This document shows positions 1-6,083 of a stretch of DNA of 6,351 nt, piece after piece; position 1 is the stretch's first letter, and each line of letters begins with the position of its first letter. Below the pieces are notes generated by a model that was not told the origin of the DNA, made no database searches, and saw only the letters and a program-made list of their open reading frames with translations. Position numbers and translations under genes: made by a program. The stretch lies in NCBI GenBank assembly GCA_017380995.1, contig JAFOCY010000099.1, forward strand, positions 1 to 6,351, written 5' to 3'. Origin of the DNA: Oscillibacter sp. GTDB taxonomy: Bacteria > Bacillota > Clostridia > Oscillospirales > Oscillospiraceae.

Positions 1-58
1 CGGCTCCTTCGGGGGCGGAGGTGGCCGCGGAGGCTTTGGCGGCGGTGGCCGCAGATAA
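1..58 (+). CDS. C-terminal end of a glycine-rich protein (partial)
   Basis: The reading frame that starts at base 2 encodes a Gly/Arg/Phe tail, GSFGGGGGRGGFGGGGRR, and stops at TAA 56-58. The rest of the gene lies before the window. Tails of this kind are found on several families. Membrane-anchored TPM-domain (YgcG-like) proteins of Firmicutes often end in serine/glycine stretches with a final GGGG-R/F patch, while RGG/GGF tails also occur on RNA-binding proteins and single-stranded DNA-binding proteins. The TPM option is my first guess, but 18 residues of low complexity cannot decide it. The frame is trusted because a strong hairpin terminator follows 7 bases after the stop and the gene is convergent with prfC. 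Confidence 0.6.
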   Translation, partial: GSFGGGGGRGGFGGGGRR

Positions 59-65
59 TGGCATG

Positions 66-99
66 AAAAAAGGACCTGTCCAACCGGACAGGTCCTTTT
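66..99. terminator. Bidirectional intrinsic terminator between convergent genes
   Basis: A 14-bp perfect stem (68-81 with 86-99, core AGGACCTGTCC) closes a 4-base loop, AACC. The plus-strand copy ends in TTTT. The minus-strand copy ends in six T residues, because 66-71 is A6. It sits 7 bases after the stop of the left-hand gene and 2 bases after the prfC stop, so it should end both convergent transcripts. Confidence 0.9.
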
Positions 100-101
100 G
101 A

Positions 102-1682
102 TTAAACAGAGAGGGAATCCGCCAGCACCAGGCCGGGGTTGTGCTTGGTGAGGAAGCCCACAGACCACTCGCCGTCCAGGGCGATGAGCAGGCGGCCCCG
201 GAAGTCCTCCAGCAGGGCGGCACCGGTGCAAAGCACCAGTTCGTCGGGATGGCAGGGGCACTCCTCGATCAGACGCAGGTGGTCATAGGGGAGGCCGGTC
301 ATATACAGGTCCACGCCGTACTCGTTCTTCATGCGGTACTGGAAGACCTCAAACTGCAGCGTACCCACAACGCCCACGATGACCTCCTCCAGACCGGCGC
401 CGGGGATCTTGAAGATCTGGATGGCGCCCTCCTGGGCGATCTGCTCCGTGCCCTTGATGAACTGCTTGCGCTTCATGGTGTCCTTGGGGGAGACGCGCAT
501 AAAGTGCTCGGGCTCAAAGGTGGGGATGCCGGAATACTTGAATTTCTTGCCGGGGACGGAGATGGTGTCGCCGATGGCGAAGAGGCCGGGGTCGAACACG
601 CCGATGATGTCGCCGGCGTAGGCCTCGTCCACGATCTCGCGCTCCGCCGCCATCATCTGCTGGGGCTGAGAGAGGCGCAGCTTCTTGCCGGACTGGATGT
701 GGAGATACTCGGTGTCCCGCTGGAACTTACCGGAGCAAATGCGCATGAAGGCCAGGCGGTCCCGGTGGGCCTTATTCATGTTGGCCTGGATCTTGAAGAC
801 AAAGGCGGAGAAATTCTCGCCGAAGACGTCGATCTCGCCGCAGTCGGCGGTGCGGGGCAGGGGGGCGGTGGTCATGCGGAGGAACTCCTCCAGGAAGGGC
901 TCCACGCCGAAGTTGGTGAGGGCAGAGCCGAAGAACACGGGGGAGAGCTTGCCGGAGCGGACGGCCTCCATATCGAAGTCCCGGCCTGCGCCCAGAAGCT
1001 CCACTTCTTCCTTCAGCTGCTCCCACTTGGCCTGGCCGATCATCTCGCCCACGGCGGGGTCATCCAGCTCCACCTCGGTGGTGGCGGCCTTGTTGCCCTT
1101 GCCCTGGGAGCCGAAGAAGATGATGCGCTTCTTCTCCCGGTCATACACGCCCTGGAACTCCTTGCCGGAGCCGATGGGCCAGTTCATGGCGTAGGTGTCG
1201 ATGCCAAGCTCCCGCTCCACTTCCTCGCAAAGCTCCAGGGGGTCCCGGCTCTCGCGGTCCATCTTGTTGATGAAGGTGAAGATGGGGATGTTGCGCAGGG
1301 CGCAGACCTTGAAGAGCTTGCGGGTCTGGGGCTCCACGCCCTTGGCGCAGTCGATGACCATGACGGCGCTGTCGGCGGCCATGAGGGTGCGGTAGGTGTC
1401 CTCAGAGAAGTCCTGGTGGCCCGGGGTATCCAGAATGTTGATGCAAAAGCCGTCGTGCTGGAACTGCATGACGGAGGAGGTGACGGAGATGCCGCGCTGC
1501 TTTTCGATCTCCATCCAGTCGGAGGTGGCGGCACGGGCGCGCTTGCCCTTGACCTCGCCGGCCTGGGCGATGGCTCCGCCGTAGAGTAGGAATTTTTCGG
1601 TCAGAGTGGTCTTACCGGCGTCGGGGTGGGAGATGATGGCGAATGTCCGGCGGCGGGAGATCTCTTCTTTTAAAGTGGACAT
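102..1682 (-). CDS. prfC: Peptide chain release factor 3 (RF3), translational GTPase
   Basis: RF3 is a cytoplasmic GTPase that ejects RF1 or RF2 from the ribosome after peptide release. The 526-residue product has the usual RF3 length (about 529 in E. coli). The N-terminal G domain shows G1 SHPDAGKT (18-25), the RF3-type switch I with RGISVTSS (63-70; T68 is the Mg-binding position), G3 DTPGH (85-89) and G4 NKMD (139-142). Domain II and the RF3 C-terminal domain follow. The extension ADCGEIDVFGENFSAFVFKI and the segment PKDTMKRKQF are RF3-like rather than EF-G-like, and there are no EF-G domains IV and V. The start is set by AAGGAGG (plus-strand 1690-1696), 7 bases before ATG. The gene appears monocistronic, with its own terminator downstream and a divergent gene upstream. 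Nothing is truncated and all G motifs are intact. Confidence 0.95.
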   Translation of the reverse strand: MSTLKEEISRRRTFAIISHPDAGKTTLTEKFLLYGGAIAQAGEVKGKRARAATSDWMEIEKQRGISVTSSVMQFQHDGFCINILDTPGHQDFSEDTYRTLMAADSAVMVIDCAKGVEPQTRKLFKVCALRNIPIFTFINKMDRESRDPLELCEEVERELGIDTYAMNWPIGSGKEFQGVYDREKKRIIFFGSQGKGNKAATTEVELDDPAVGEMIGQAKWEQLKEEVELLGAGRDFDMEAVRSGKLSPVFFGSALTNFGVEPFLEEFLRMTTAPLPRTADCGEIDVFGENFSAFVFKIQANMNKAHRDRLAFMRICSGKFQRDTEYLHIQSGKKLRLSQPQQMMAAEREIVDEAYAGDIIGVFDPGLFAIGDTISVPGKKFKYSGIPTFEPEHFMRVSPKDTMKRKQFIKGTEQIAQEGAIQIFKIPGAGLEEVIVGVVGTLQFEVFQYRMKNEYGVDLYMTGLPYDHLRLIEECPCHPDELVLCTGAALLEDFRGRLLIALDGEWSVGFLTKHNPGLVLADSLSV

Positions 1683-1720
1683 GGAGAAGCCTCCTTGATG
1701 AATTTATCTTGAACCTTTTA

Positions 1721-1749
1721 AACTTACCATAGTTTTTGCCCATTTGCAA
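1721..1749 (-). promoter_or_regulatory. Candidate promoter for prfC
   Basis: Read on the minus strand, TTGCAA (1744-1749) is followed after 17 bases by TAAGTT (1721-1726), with TGG just before it, which fits an extended -10 (TGn). The -35 and spacing are good but the -10 matches the consensus in only three of six positions. The TG extension is the main reason to accept it. It would give a leader of about 30 bases ahead of the prfC ribosome binding site. Confidence 0.4.
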
Positions 1750-1821
1750 GCCATGGAGGGCGGATTTGCCCTGTTTTTTGCAAAAAAGACGATTTTTCAG
1801 CCGGGAATCCATGGGAACCGC

Positions 1822-1850
1822 TTTACAATTCCAAACCGGGAATGTATAAT
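1822..1850 (+). promoter_or_regulatory. Sigma-A-type promoter of the helicase-lipoprotein operon
   Basis: TTTACA (1822-1827) and a perfect TATAAT (1845-1850) are separated by 17 bases. Transcription should start near 1857, about 30 bases before the helicase ATG. The box CCGGGAAT occurs twice as a direct repeat, at 1801-1808 (upstream of -35) and 1836-1843 (inside the spacer), so the promoter lies between and across a possible operator pair. That regulatory reading is inference. Confidence 0.8.
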
Positions 1851-1886
1851 AAGATGATTTAATATGCGACAAAGAGGACGAATACT

Positions 1887-3047
1887 ATGGAAGAATTTAC
1901 CCAAGGCGTACAGTTTGATACGCTGCATTTATCAGATGAAGTGATGCGGGCCCTGGCGGAGCGCCAGATCCTGCTCTCCACCCCCGTTCAGGCCGGGGCC
2001 ATCCCTCCCATGCTGGAGTGGAAGGATATCACCGCCAAGGCTCCCACCGGCACCGGCAAGACCTTTGCCTACGGCATCCCCATCGTGGAGCACATCGACC
2101 CCGAAGAGGAAAGCGTCCAGGCCGTCATTTTGGCCCCCACCCGGGAGCTTGCCATCCAGATCACCGATGAGATCCGCTTTTTGACCACCTACAAGCCCGG
2201 CATCCGCTGCGTGTGCCTCTACGGCGGCCAGCCCATCGGCCGGCAGATCGACTCCCTGAAGAAAAAGCCCCAGATCGTGGTGGCTACCCCGGGACGGCTC
2301 TCAGACCATATGAAGCGCCGCACCGTCCGGGTGGAGACCGCCCAGACCGTGGTGCTGGACGAGGCGGACCGGATGCTGGACATGGGCTTTATCCACGATG
2401 TGACCCGGCTGCTGGACAAGATGAACAAGCGCCGCAACCTGGGCCTTTTCTCCGCCACCATCTCCCGCGAGGTCATGGACATCGCCTGGGTCTACCAGCG
2501 GGACGCCGTGGAGATCACCGTCCGGGAGGACGAGCAGAACAAGCCCGATATCAAGCAGTTCCGCATGGAAGTCAGCCAGAACGACAAGGCCAATGTCATC
2601 GCCCGCATCCTGGAGCTGACGGGCTTTGACCGCTGCATGGTCTTTTGCAACACCAAGGGAGCCACGGAGCGCATCACCAAGTTCCTCCAGCTGGAGGGCA
2701 TCGAGGCCGAGTGCATCCACGGCGACATTCCCCAGAAGCGCCGGGAGCAGGTGATGGACCGCTTCCGCCAGGGCAAGCTCCGGGTCTTCGTCTCCACCGA
2801 CGTTGCCGCCCGCGGCATCGACGTGGACGATGTGGACATCGTCTTCAACTGTGACGTGCCCGACGAGAACCAGGACTATGTCCACCGCATCGGCCGTACC
2901 GGCAGAGCCCGCCGCCAGGGCGTGGCCGTGAGCCTCATTGCGGACTATCCCGCCAAAATGCGCATCGATGATATCGCCTCCAAGACCCGCAACCAGATCG
3001 TACCTGTCAAGTTTGACGCCGACGGCAACCTGGCCGTGATCGAGTGA
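1887..3047 (+). CDS. DEAD-box ATP-dependent RNA helicase, minimal core
   Basis: This cytoplasmic enzyme uses ATP to unwind short RNA duplexes and remodel RNPs, as in ribosome assembly or mRNA turnover. The 386 residues carry the full motif set in order: Q motif with F10 and Q35, motif I APTGTGKT (52-59), Ia PTREL (84-88), GG (113-114), Ib TPGR (134-137), II DEAD (158-161), III SAT (189-191), IV MVFCNTK (251-257), V STDVAARGID (303-312) and VI HRIGRTGRA (333-341). Motif I has T where many family members have S. Only about 45 residues follow motif VI, so there is no basic or RNA-binding C-terminal extension of the DbpA, CshA or DeaD type. It is a core-only helicase of the broad RhlE/DeaD group, and I cannot name the orthologue. 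ATG 1887 has AAGAGGA (1872-1878) 8 bases upstream and a promoter 37 bases upstream. It is the first gene of a two-gene operon. Confidence 0.93.
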   Translation: MEEFTQGVQFDTLHLSDEVMRALAERQILLSTPVQAGAIPPMLEWKDITAKAPTGTGKTFAYGIPIVEHIDPEEESVQAVILAPTRELAIQITDEIRFLTTYKPGIRCVCLYGGQPIGRQIDSLKKKPQIVVATPGRLSDHMKRRTVRVETAQTVVLDEADRMLDMGFIHDVTRLLDKMNKRRNLGLFSATISREVMDIAWVYQRDAVEITVREDEQNKPDIKQFRMEVSQNDKANVIARILELTGFDRCMVFCNTKGATERITKFLQLEGIEAECIHGDIPQKRREQVMDRFRQGKLRVFVSTDVAARGIDVDDVDIVFNCDVPDENQDYVHRIGRTGRARRQGVAVSLIADYPAKMRIDDIASKTRNQIVPVKFDADGNLAVIE

Positions 3048-4690
3048 TGCTTATGAAGCTTGCAAAACGCCTTTGGGCGCTGTGCCTGGCCTTGACAGTC
3101 ACCTGCCTTGCCGGCTGCGGCAAGACCCAGGAGGGGTTTACCCTCTCCGTTTCCCTGGGAGACGGCTATGAGACCCTGGACCCCATCTACGCCGAGACGG
3201 CCGTGGAGCGCAGCATCATCGCCCACCTCTATGAAAACCTGATGAAGCTCAGTGTGGATGCCCAGGGGAATACCACCGCCGTCTACGGCCTTGCCAAGAA
3301 CGTAGAGCAGCAGACCAATGTGGACGGTACGGTGACCTACACCTTCCGCCTGCGCAGCGCCAAGTGGTCGGACGGCCAGGCCGTCACCGCCGATGACGTG
3401 GTCTATGCCTGGCAGCGCTTGGCCTGCCCGGTGAACGACTCTCCCTACGCAGAGCTGATGAGCGTGGTGTGCGGATATGAAGCGGTGCGTCAGACCGGCG
3501 ATGTGACCCTTCTCCAGGTCACCGCCAAGAACGATACCACCCTGGTGGTGAACCTCACCGGCGACCATACCTGGTTCCTGGAGGATGTTTGCACCGACCC
3601 TGCCGCCGTGCCTGTGCGCCGGGGCATCGTCCCCACCCAGCCCCATGCTGTGGAGGAGGCGGTGGAGGCCGCCGGTGACGGCCCTGCCTGGTGGGAGGAT
3701 GTGAAGTCCCTGGTGGTCAGCGGCCCCTACATCCCGGAGAGCGAAGGCACCGAGTACCTGCGCCTGGTGGGGAACGACCACTATTATGACCACGGCAAGA
3801 CCCCCGGCCCTGACGGCGTCACCTTCCGCTTTGCGGACAGCGCCCAGGAGGGCGTTACGCTCTATGAAAAGGGGGAAGTGGACGCGGTGTGGCCTGTGGA
3901 GCTCACGGAGGCCAACGCCATTCCCACCCTTTCCACCTATGCCCTGATCTTCAACTGCACCGCCTTCCCCTTCCAGGACCGGGCCCTGCGCCAGGCCACG
4001 GTGAAGGCCATTGACCGCAACGCCGCTGCCGCCCTTGCCGGCGGCGAGGCTGCCGGAGCTTTGGTCCCCTACGGTGTGCCGGACAGCGAGGCGGAGGACT
4101 TCCGCTCCTGCGCCGGAGCGCTGGTGGATAACACCCCCGAGCTTTATGCCGAGAATTGCGCCCAGGCCATGGAGATTCTCCAGAATGCCGGCTATCAAAG
4201 CGGCGCGGACCTGGGAGAGCTGCAGTACCTCTATTTGAAGGAGGGGACCAACAGCCTTGTGGCAGAGGAGGTCTCCCGCCAGCTTTCCAGCATGCTGAAG
4301 ATGAAGGTAAACCCCGTTGGCATGACGGAGGAGGAGTTTTTCACCGCGGTGGAGAGCGGGGAATTCTCCATGGTGGGTCTGGAGCTTACCTCTTTTTACA
4401 ACGACCCTGAGGGCTTCCTTATGGATTGGACCTCCCACGCCGCAAAGAACGTGGCGGGCTACGAGAATACCGCCTATGATACCCTCATGTCCATCATCGC
4501 CACTGCCCCGGACGGCACTGCCCGCCTGGGCTGCCTCCATGACGCGGAGGAGCTTTTGATGGATGACGCGCCCCTGACCCCCCTGTATACTACTTATACC
4601 GCCTGGGATATCCGGGATACCCTCACCGGAGCCTTCCGGGATGAGCGGGGCTGGTTTGGCTTTATGAACACCATCCGGCGCACTGTCTGA
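3047..4690 (+). CDS. Oligopeptide-type ABC transporter substrate-binding lipoprotein (SBP family 5)
   Basis: This is an extracytoplasmic, membrane-anchored receptor that would deliver peptides (or nickel, in some relatives) to an ABC permease. From ATG 3047 it has 547 residues, normal for OppA/DppA proteins. It begins with a lipoprotein signal: basic KLAKR, a hydrophobic stretch, and lipobox LAGC with lipidated C24. The mature part shows the family hallmark ETLDPIYAE (42-50) and WSDGQAVTADDVVYAWQR (107-124). A typical C-terminal part ends in PLTPLYTTYTAWDI and GWFGFMN. The start could be GTG 3044, ATG 3047 or ATG 3053. I prefer 3047 because its A is also the last base of the helicase stop (TGATG), and no Shine-Dalgarno is visible, which suggests termination-reinitiation coupling. 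No permease or ATPase genes are adjacent, so it is either an orphan that feeds a transporter encoded elsewhere or a sensor. Confidence 0.9.
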   Translation: MLMKLAKRLWALCLALTVTCLAGCGKTQEGFTLSVSLGDGYETLDPIYAETAVERSIIAHLYENLMKLSVDAQGNTTAVYGLAKNVEQQTNVDGTVTYTFRLRSAKWSDGQAVTADDVVYAWQRLACPVNDSPYAELMSVVCGYEAVRQTGDVTLLQVTAKNDTTLVVNLTGDHTWFLEDVCTDPAAVPVRRGIVPTQPHAVEEAVEAAGDGPAWWEDVKSLVVSGPYIPESEGTEYLRLVGNDHYYDHGKTPGPDGVTFRFADSAQEGVTLYEKGEVDAVWPVELTEANAIPTLSTYALIFNCTAFPFQDRALRQATVKAIDRNAAAALAGGEAAGALVPYGVPDSEAEDFRSCAGALVDNTPELYAENCAQAMEILQNAGYQSGADLGELQYLYLKEGTNSLVAEEVSRQLSSMLKMKVNPVGMTEEEFFTAVESGEFSMVGLELTSFYNDPEGFLMDWTSHAAKNVAGYENTAYDTLMSIIATAPDGTARLGCLHDAEELLMDDAPLTPLYTTYTAWDIRDTLTGAFRDERGWFGFMNTIRRTV

Positions 4691-4730
4691 TAGAAACATA
4701 GACCTCCTCATAGGCAGCACTTCACAGAAC

Positions 4731-4764
4731 AAAAAAAGCGGACGGCTCAGCCGTCCGCTTTTTT
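4731..4764. terminator. Bidirectional intrinsic terminator overlapping the acetyltransferase 3' end
   Basis: The GC core GCGGACGGC (4738-4746) pairs with GCCGTCCGC (4750-4758) across a 3-base loop TCA. A-tract 4731-4737 and T-tract 4759-4764 extend the stem and supply U-runs in both directions. It serves the plus-strand lipoprotein (stop 4690) and the minus-strand acetyltransferase. The loop is the TGA stop of the minus-strand gene (4747-4749). One stem arm therefore encodes the end of that protein, KKADG. Confidence 0.92.
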
Positions 4765-5277
4765 GCGGTCAAAATAAACTTCACGGGTAATGGCCATCTC
4801 CATACACAGCCAGTCCCGGCCGAAGAAGGTGTGGGTGACCCAGTCCTCCTTCGGTAGAGGAGCAAAGCCCGCGGCACGGTAGCAGCGGACGGCCCGCTCA
4901 TTTTCCGCCAGAACGCCAAGACTCACAGTCTCCGCGTCCATCAGCTCAAAGCACATTTTCAGCGCCAGACGCACAAACTCCCGTCCGATGCCCTGCCCCC
5001 GGCGGGTGTGGTCGGTGATCACGTTGACCAGCCGGATGGTGCGGGGGGCGGTATAGCGCAGAGTGACGGCCCCGGCAAGACCCTGCTCGTCCCAGCCCAC
5101 CATGGGGAAGTTGACCAGGTCGGTTCGGTAACCCTCGTAAACGGCGGCCAGCTCCCCGGCGGGGAAGGGAAAGACGGGGTGGCGGGGACCGGACCAGATG
5201 CGCAGGGTCTGCTCGCTGTCGATCCAGGAATGGATCGTTGTGAGATCGGGATCACGGTAGGGCCGGAGATACATCAT
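4747..5277 (-). CDS. GNAT-family N-acetyltransferase
   Basis: The product belongs to the Gcn5-related fold that moves an acetyl group from acetyl-CoA to an amine on a small molecule or protein. With the chosen start it has 176 residues. The acetyl-CoA pyrophosphate loop is RRGQGIG (92-98, motif R/Q-x-x-G-x-G), preceded by strand LVNVITDHT. The C-terminal GNAT signature NERAVRCYRAAGF (126-138) places Y133 as the likely general acid. The substrate cannot be read from the sequence. The frame remains open to ATG 5379, but that extension lies inside the upstream gene in another frame. AAAGGAG at 5285-5291 is 7 bases from ATG 5275-5277, 1 base from ATG 5281-5283 and 10 from ATG 5272-5274, so I choose 5277. 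It overlaps the kinase-like gene by 26 bases and ends in the stem of a terminator. It is the second gene of a minus-strand operon. Confidence 0.88.
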   Translation of the reverse strand: MMYLRPYRDPDLTTIHSWIDSEQTLRIWSGPRHPVFPFPAGELAAVYEGYRTDLVNFPMVGWDEQGLAGAVTLRYTAPRTIRLVNVITDHTRRGQGIGREFVRLALKMCFELMDAETVSLGVLAENERAVRCYRAAGFAPLPKEDWVTHTFFGRDWLCMEMAITREVYFDRKKADG

Positions 5278-5821
5278 GGTCATGCTCCTTTGCGTAGGCC
5301 AAAAATTCTTCCGTCCTGGACCAGTATTTGACGCCCCAGTGCTCAAAATCCCACTGCTCCATGTAGTCGTTGCACTCATAGTCCACGTAGACGAGCGTTC
5401 CGTCCCTGGGGATGAAGTTGGTGGGGAAGTAGTCGATATTCAGCCCCGCGGCATAAAGGGTACGGCACAAAGCCCGCATTTGCTCCGTATACCGGGGGTT
5501 CATCCGGTCCCGGAGCACCAGATGGTAGATGGTGTCTCCTTCGATATATTCCTTCAAAAGCCGCTCCTGGGCGTGGTCCACGGCGTAGAGCTCCGGCAGG
5601 GGGACGCCCACGGCGCAAAGCCGCTCATAGTCCCGCAGCTCGGAGGAGAGCTTATCGCCAAACTGGTAGTAGTCGCAGGGCTCGTGGTGGATCTGCTTAA
5701 GGGTGCAGCGCCGCCCTTCCGGGGCGGTTACAAGGTAGGAGTAGCCCCCCTTTCCCTTGCCCAGAAGCCGCTCTACGTGGTAGGGGATCCCGTTGACGGT
5801 CAAAAATTCCGGGTGGTCCAT
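5252..5821 (-). CDS. Small protein-kinase-fold protein (Bud32/RIO-like, atypical)
   Basis: The 189-residue product reads as a compact kinase-like fold. It has a glycine-rich loop GKGKGGYS (21-28), a lysine in a beta-3-like strand (CTLKQI, K42), a helix-C-like segment with E61 or E66 (SSELRDYERL), and a hinge-like LLKEYIEGDTI (88-98). The catalytic loop is NIDYFPTNFI (128-137), with D130 and N135 spaced as in the D-x4-N motif of kinases. It lacks the usual HRD or HGD, with I129 just before the D. The metal-binding DFG is replaced by DYE (147-149). At this length it has only a minimal C-lobe, like Bud32/RIO proteins and small Firmicute Ser/Thr kinase-like proteins. Substrate is unknown, and it may phosphorylate a small molecule rather than a protein. 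AAGGAGG (5828-5834) lies 6 bases before ATG 5819-5821. It is the first gene of the operon with the acetyltransferase. A hairpin sits 12 bases upstream of the ribosome binding site. Confidence 0.75.
   Translation of the reverse strand: MDHPEFLTVNGIPYHVERLLGKGKGGYSYLVTAPEGRRCTLKQIHHEPCDYYQFGDKLSSELRDYERLCAVGVPLPELYAVDHAQERLLKEYIEGDTIYHLVLRDRMNPRYTEQMRALCRTLYAAGLNIDYFPTNFIPRDGTLVYVDYECNDYMEQWDFEHWGVKYWSRTEEFLAYAKEHDHDVSPALP
5285..5291 (-). promoter_or_regulatory. Ribosome binding site that sets the acetyltransferase start
   Basis: AAAGGAG on the minus strand lies inside the 3' end of the kinase-like gene. Its 7-base distance to ATG 5275-5277 decides among three clustered in-frame ATG codons (5283, 5277 and 5274 as first bases) and rules against the longer frame that starts at 5379. 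Confidence 0.75.
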
Positions 5822-5845
5822 AAAAAGCCTCCTTTTTTGGTAGAA

Positions 5846-5873
5846 AGAAAGCCACCCAAACGGGTGGCTTTCT
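5846..5873 (-). terminator. Hairpin in the kinase leader, terminator- or attenuator-like
   Basis: The perfect 12-bp stem AGAAAGCCACCC (5846-5857) / GGGTGGCTTTCT (5862-5873) has loop AAAC. On the minus strand it is followed by TTTCTA, a T-rich but interrupted tail. On the plus strand it is followed by GAAAAAC, which is not a U-run. It therefore looks like a minus-strand terminator, but it lies only 11 bases before the kinase ribosome binding site. No promoter fits in the gap. It may terminate read-through from the right, attenuate the kinase operon, or protect the mRNA 5' end. Confidence 0.6.
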
Positions 5874-5874
5874 G

Positions 5875-5910
5875 AAAAACTCGAAGCGAAAATCAGCGCT
5901 TGGAGTTTTT
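5875..5910. terminator. Hairpin terminator at the end of the AT-rich transcription unit
   Basis: AAAAACTCGAAGCG (5875-5888) pairs with CGCTTGGAGTTTTT (5897-5910), giving 13 of 14 pairs with a single G-G mismatch, and loop AAAATCAG. Both strands end in five T residues. On the minus strand it begins at the stop codon (TAA, 5909-5911) of the small open frame to its right, the normal place for a terminator. The core is modest in GC, so efficiency may be moderate. Confidence 0.65.
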
Positions 5911-6079
5911 ACGCAACCGTTTGAAAGTGTTTTATATCACGAATAACGTTCATATCGTGTGATATTGTGAGTGTGTAATCGTATATCGTTTTATAAAATT
6001 GATAGGTTTTCACGGAATGTTGCACCAAGTTTGCACCAAGATTCACACCCACATTTTTCGACAAATTGGAATTGGGCAT
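5909..6079 (-). CDS. Possible small protein of 56 residues, unknown function
   Basis: The frame from ATG 6077-6079 to TAA 5909-5911 encodes a basic, tyrosine-rich peptide that includes SKNVGVNLGANLVQ and KTYQFYKTIYDY. It can be extended to GTG 6107-6109 with a hydrophobic lead (VFVLLIVI). No Shine-Dalgarno is visible for either start. In its favour are the terminator that begins at its stop and the perfect promoter upstream. Against it are low-GC composition, where short open frames are common, and the overlap of its extended form with another small frame. It might be the C-terminal remnant of a larger mobile-element protein such as an integrase, but I see no catalytic motif and do not assert it. 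Confidence 0.25.
   Translation of the reverse strand: MPNSNLSKNVGVNLGANLVQHSVKTYQFYKTIYDYTLTISHDMNVIRDIKHFQTVA
6020..6050. repeat. Iteron-like 11-bp tandem repeat
   Basis: TTGCACCAAG occurs at 6020-6029 and again at 6031-6040, a period of 11 bases. A degenerate third unit with the same CACC core follows at 6041-6050 (ATTCACACCC). The spacing of about one helical turn would place the three CACC cores on the same face of the DNA. It may be a protein-binding array, an arm-type recombinase site, or coincidence inside a coding frame. Confidence 0.5.
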
Positions 6080-6083
6080 GGCA

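Noticed and set aside
141..1589. Long open frame on the plus strand antisense to prfC (482 codons)
   Set aside because: It lies wholly opposite an intact RF3 gene, has a low-complexity Leu/Gly/Ala/His-rich translation and no ribosome binding site. It is a by-product of GC-rich codon usage.
1774..1787. TTTTTTGCAAAAAA as an intrinsic terminator
   Set aside because: The palindrome has no real loop and almost no GC. There is no gene end nearby on either strand.
2945..4732. Long open frame on the minus strand opposite the lipoprotein gene (595 codons)
   Set aside because: Its translation is Gly/His/Val-rich without any domain, and the opposite strand carries a clear SBP family 5 protein with lipobox.
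5278..5379. N-terminal extension of the acetyltransferase to ATG 5379
   Set aside because: The extra 34 residues lie over the kinase-like gene and are Ser/Thr-rich without GNAT character. The ribosome binding site at 5285-5291 points to ATG 5277.
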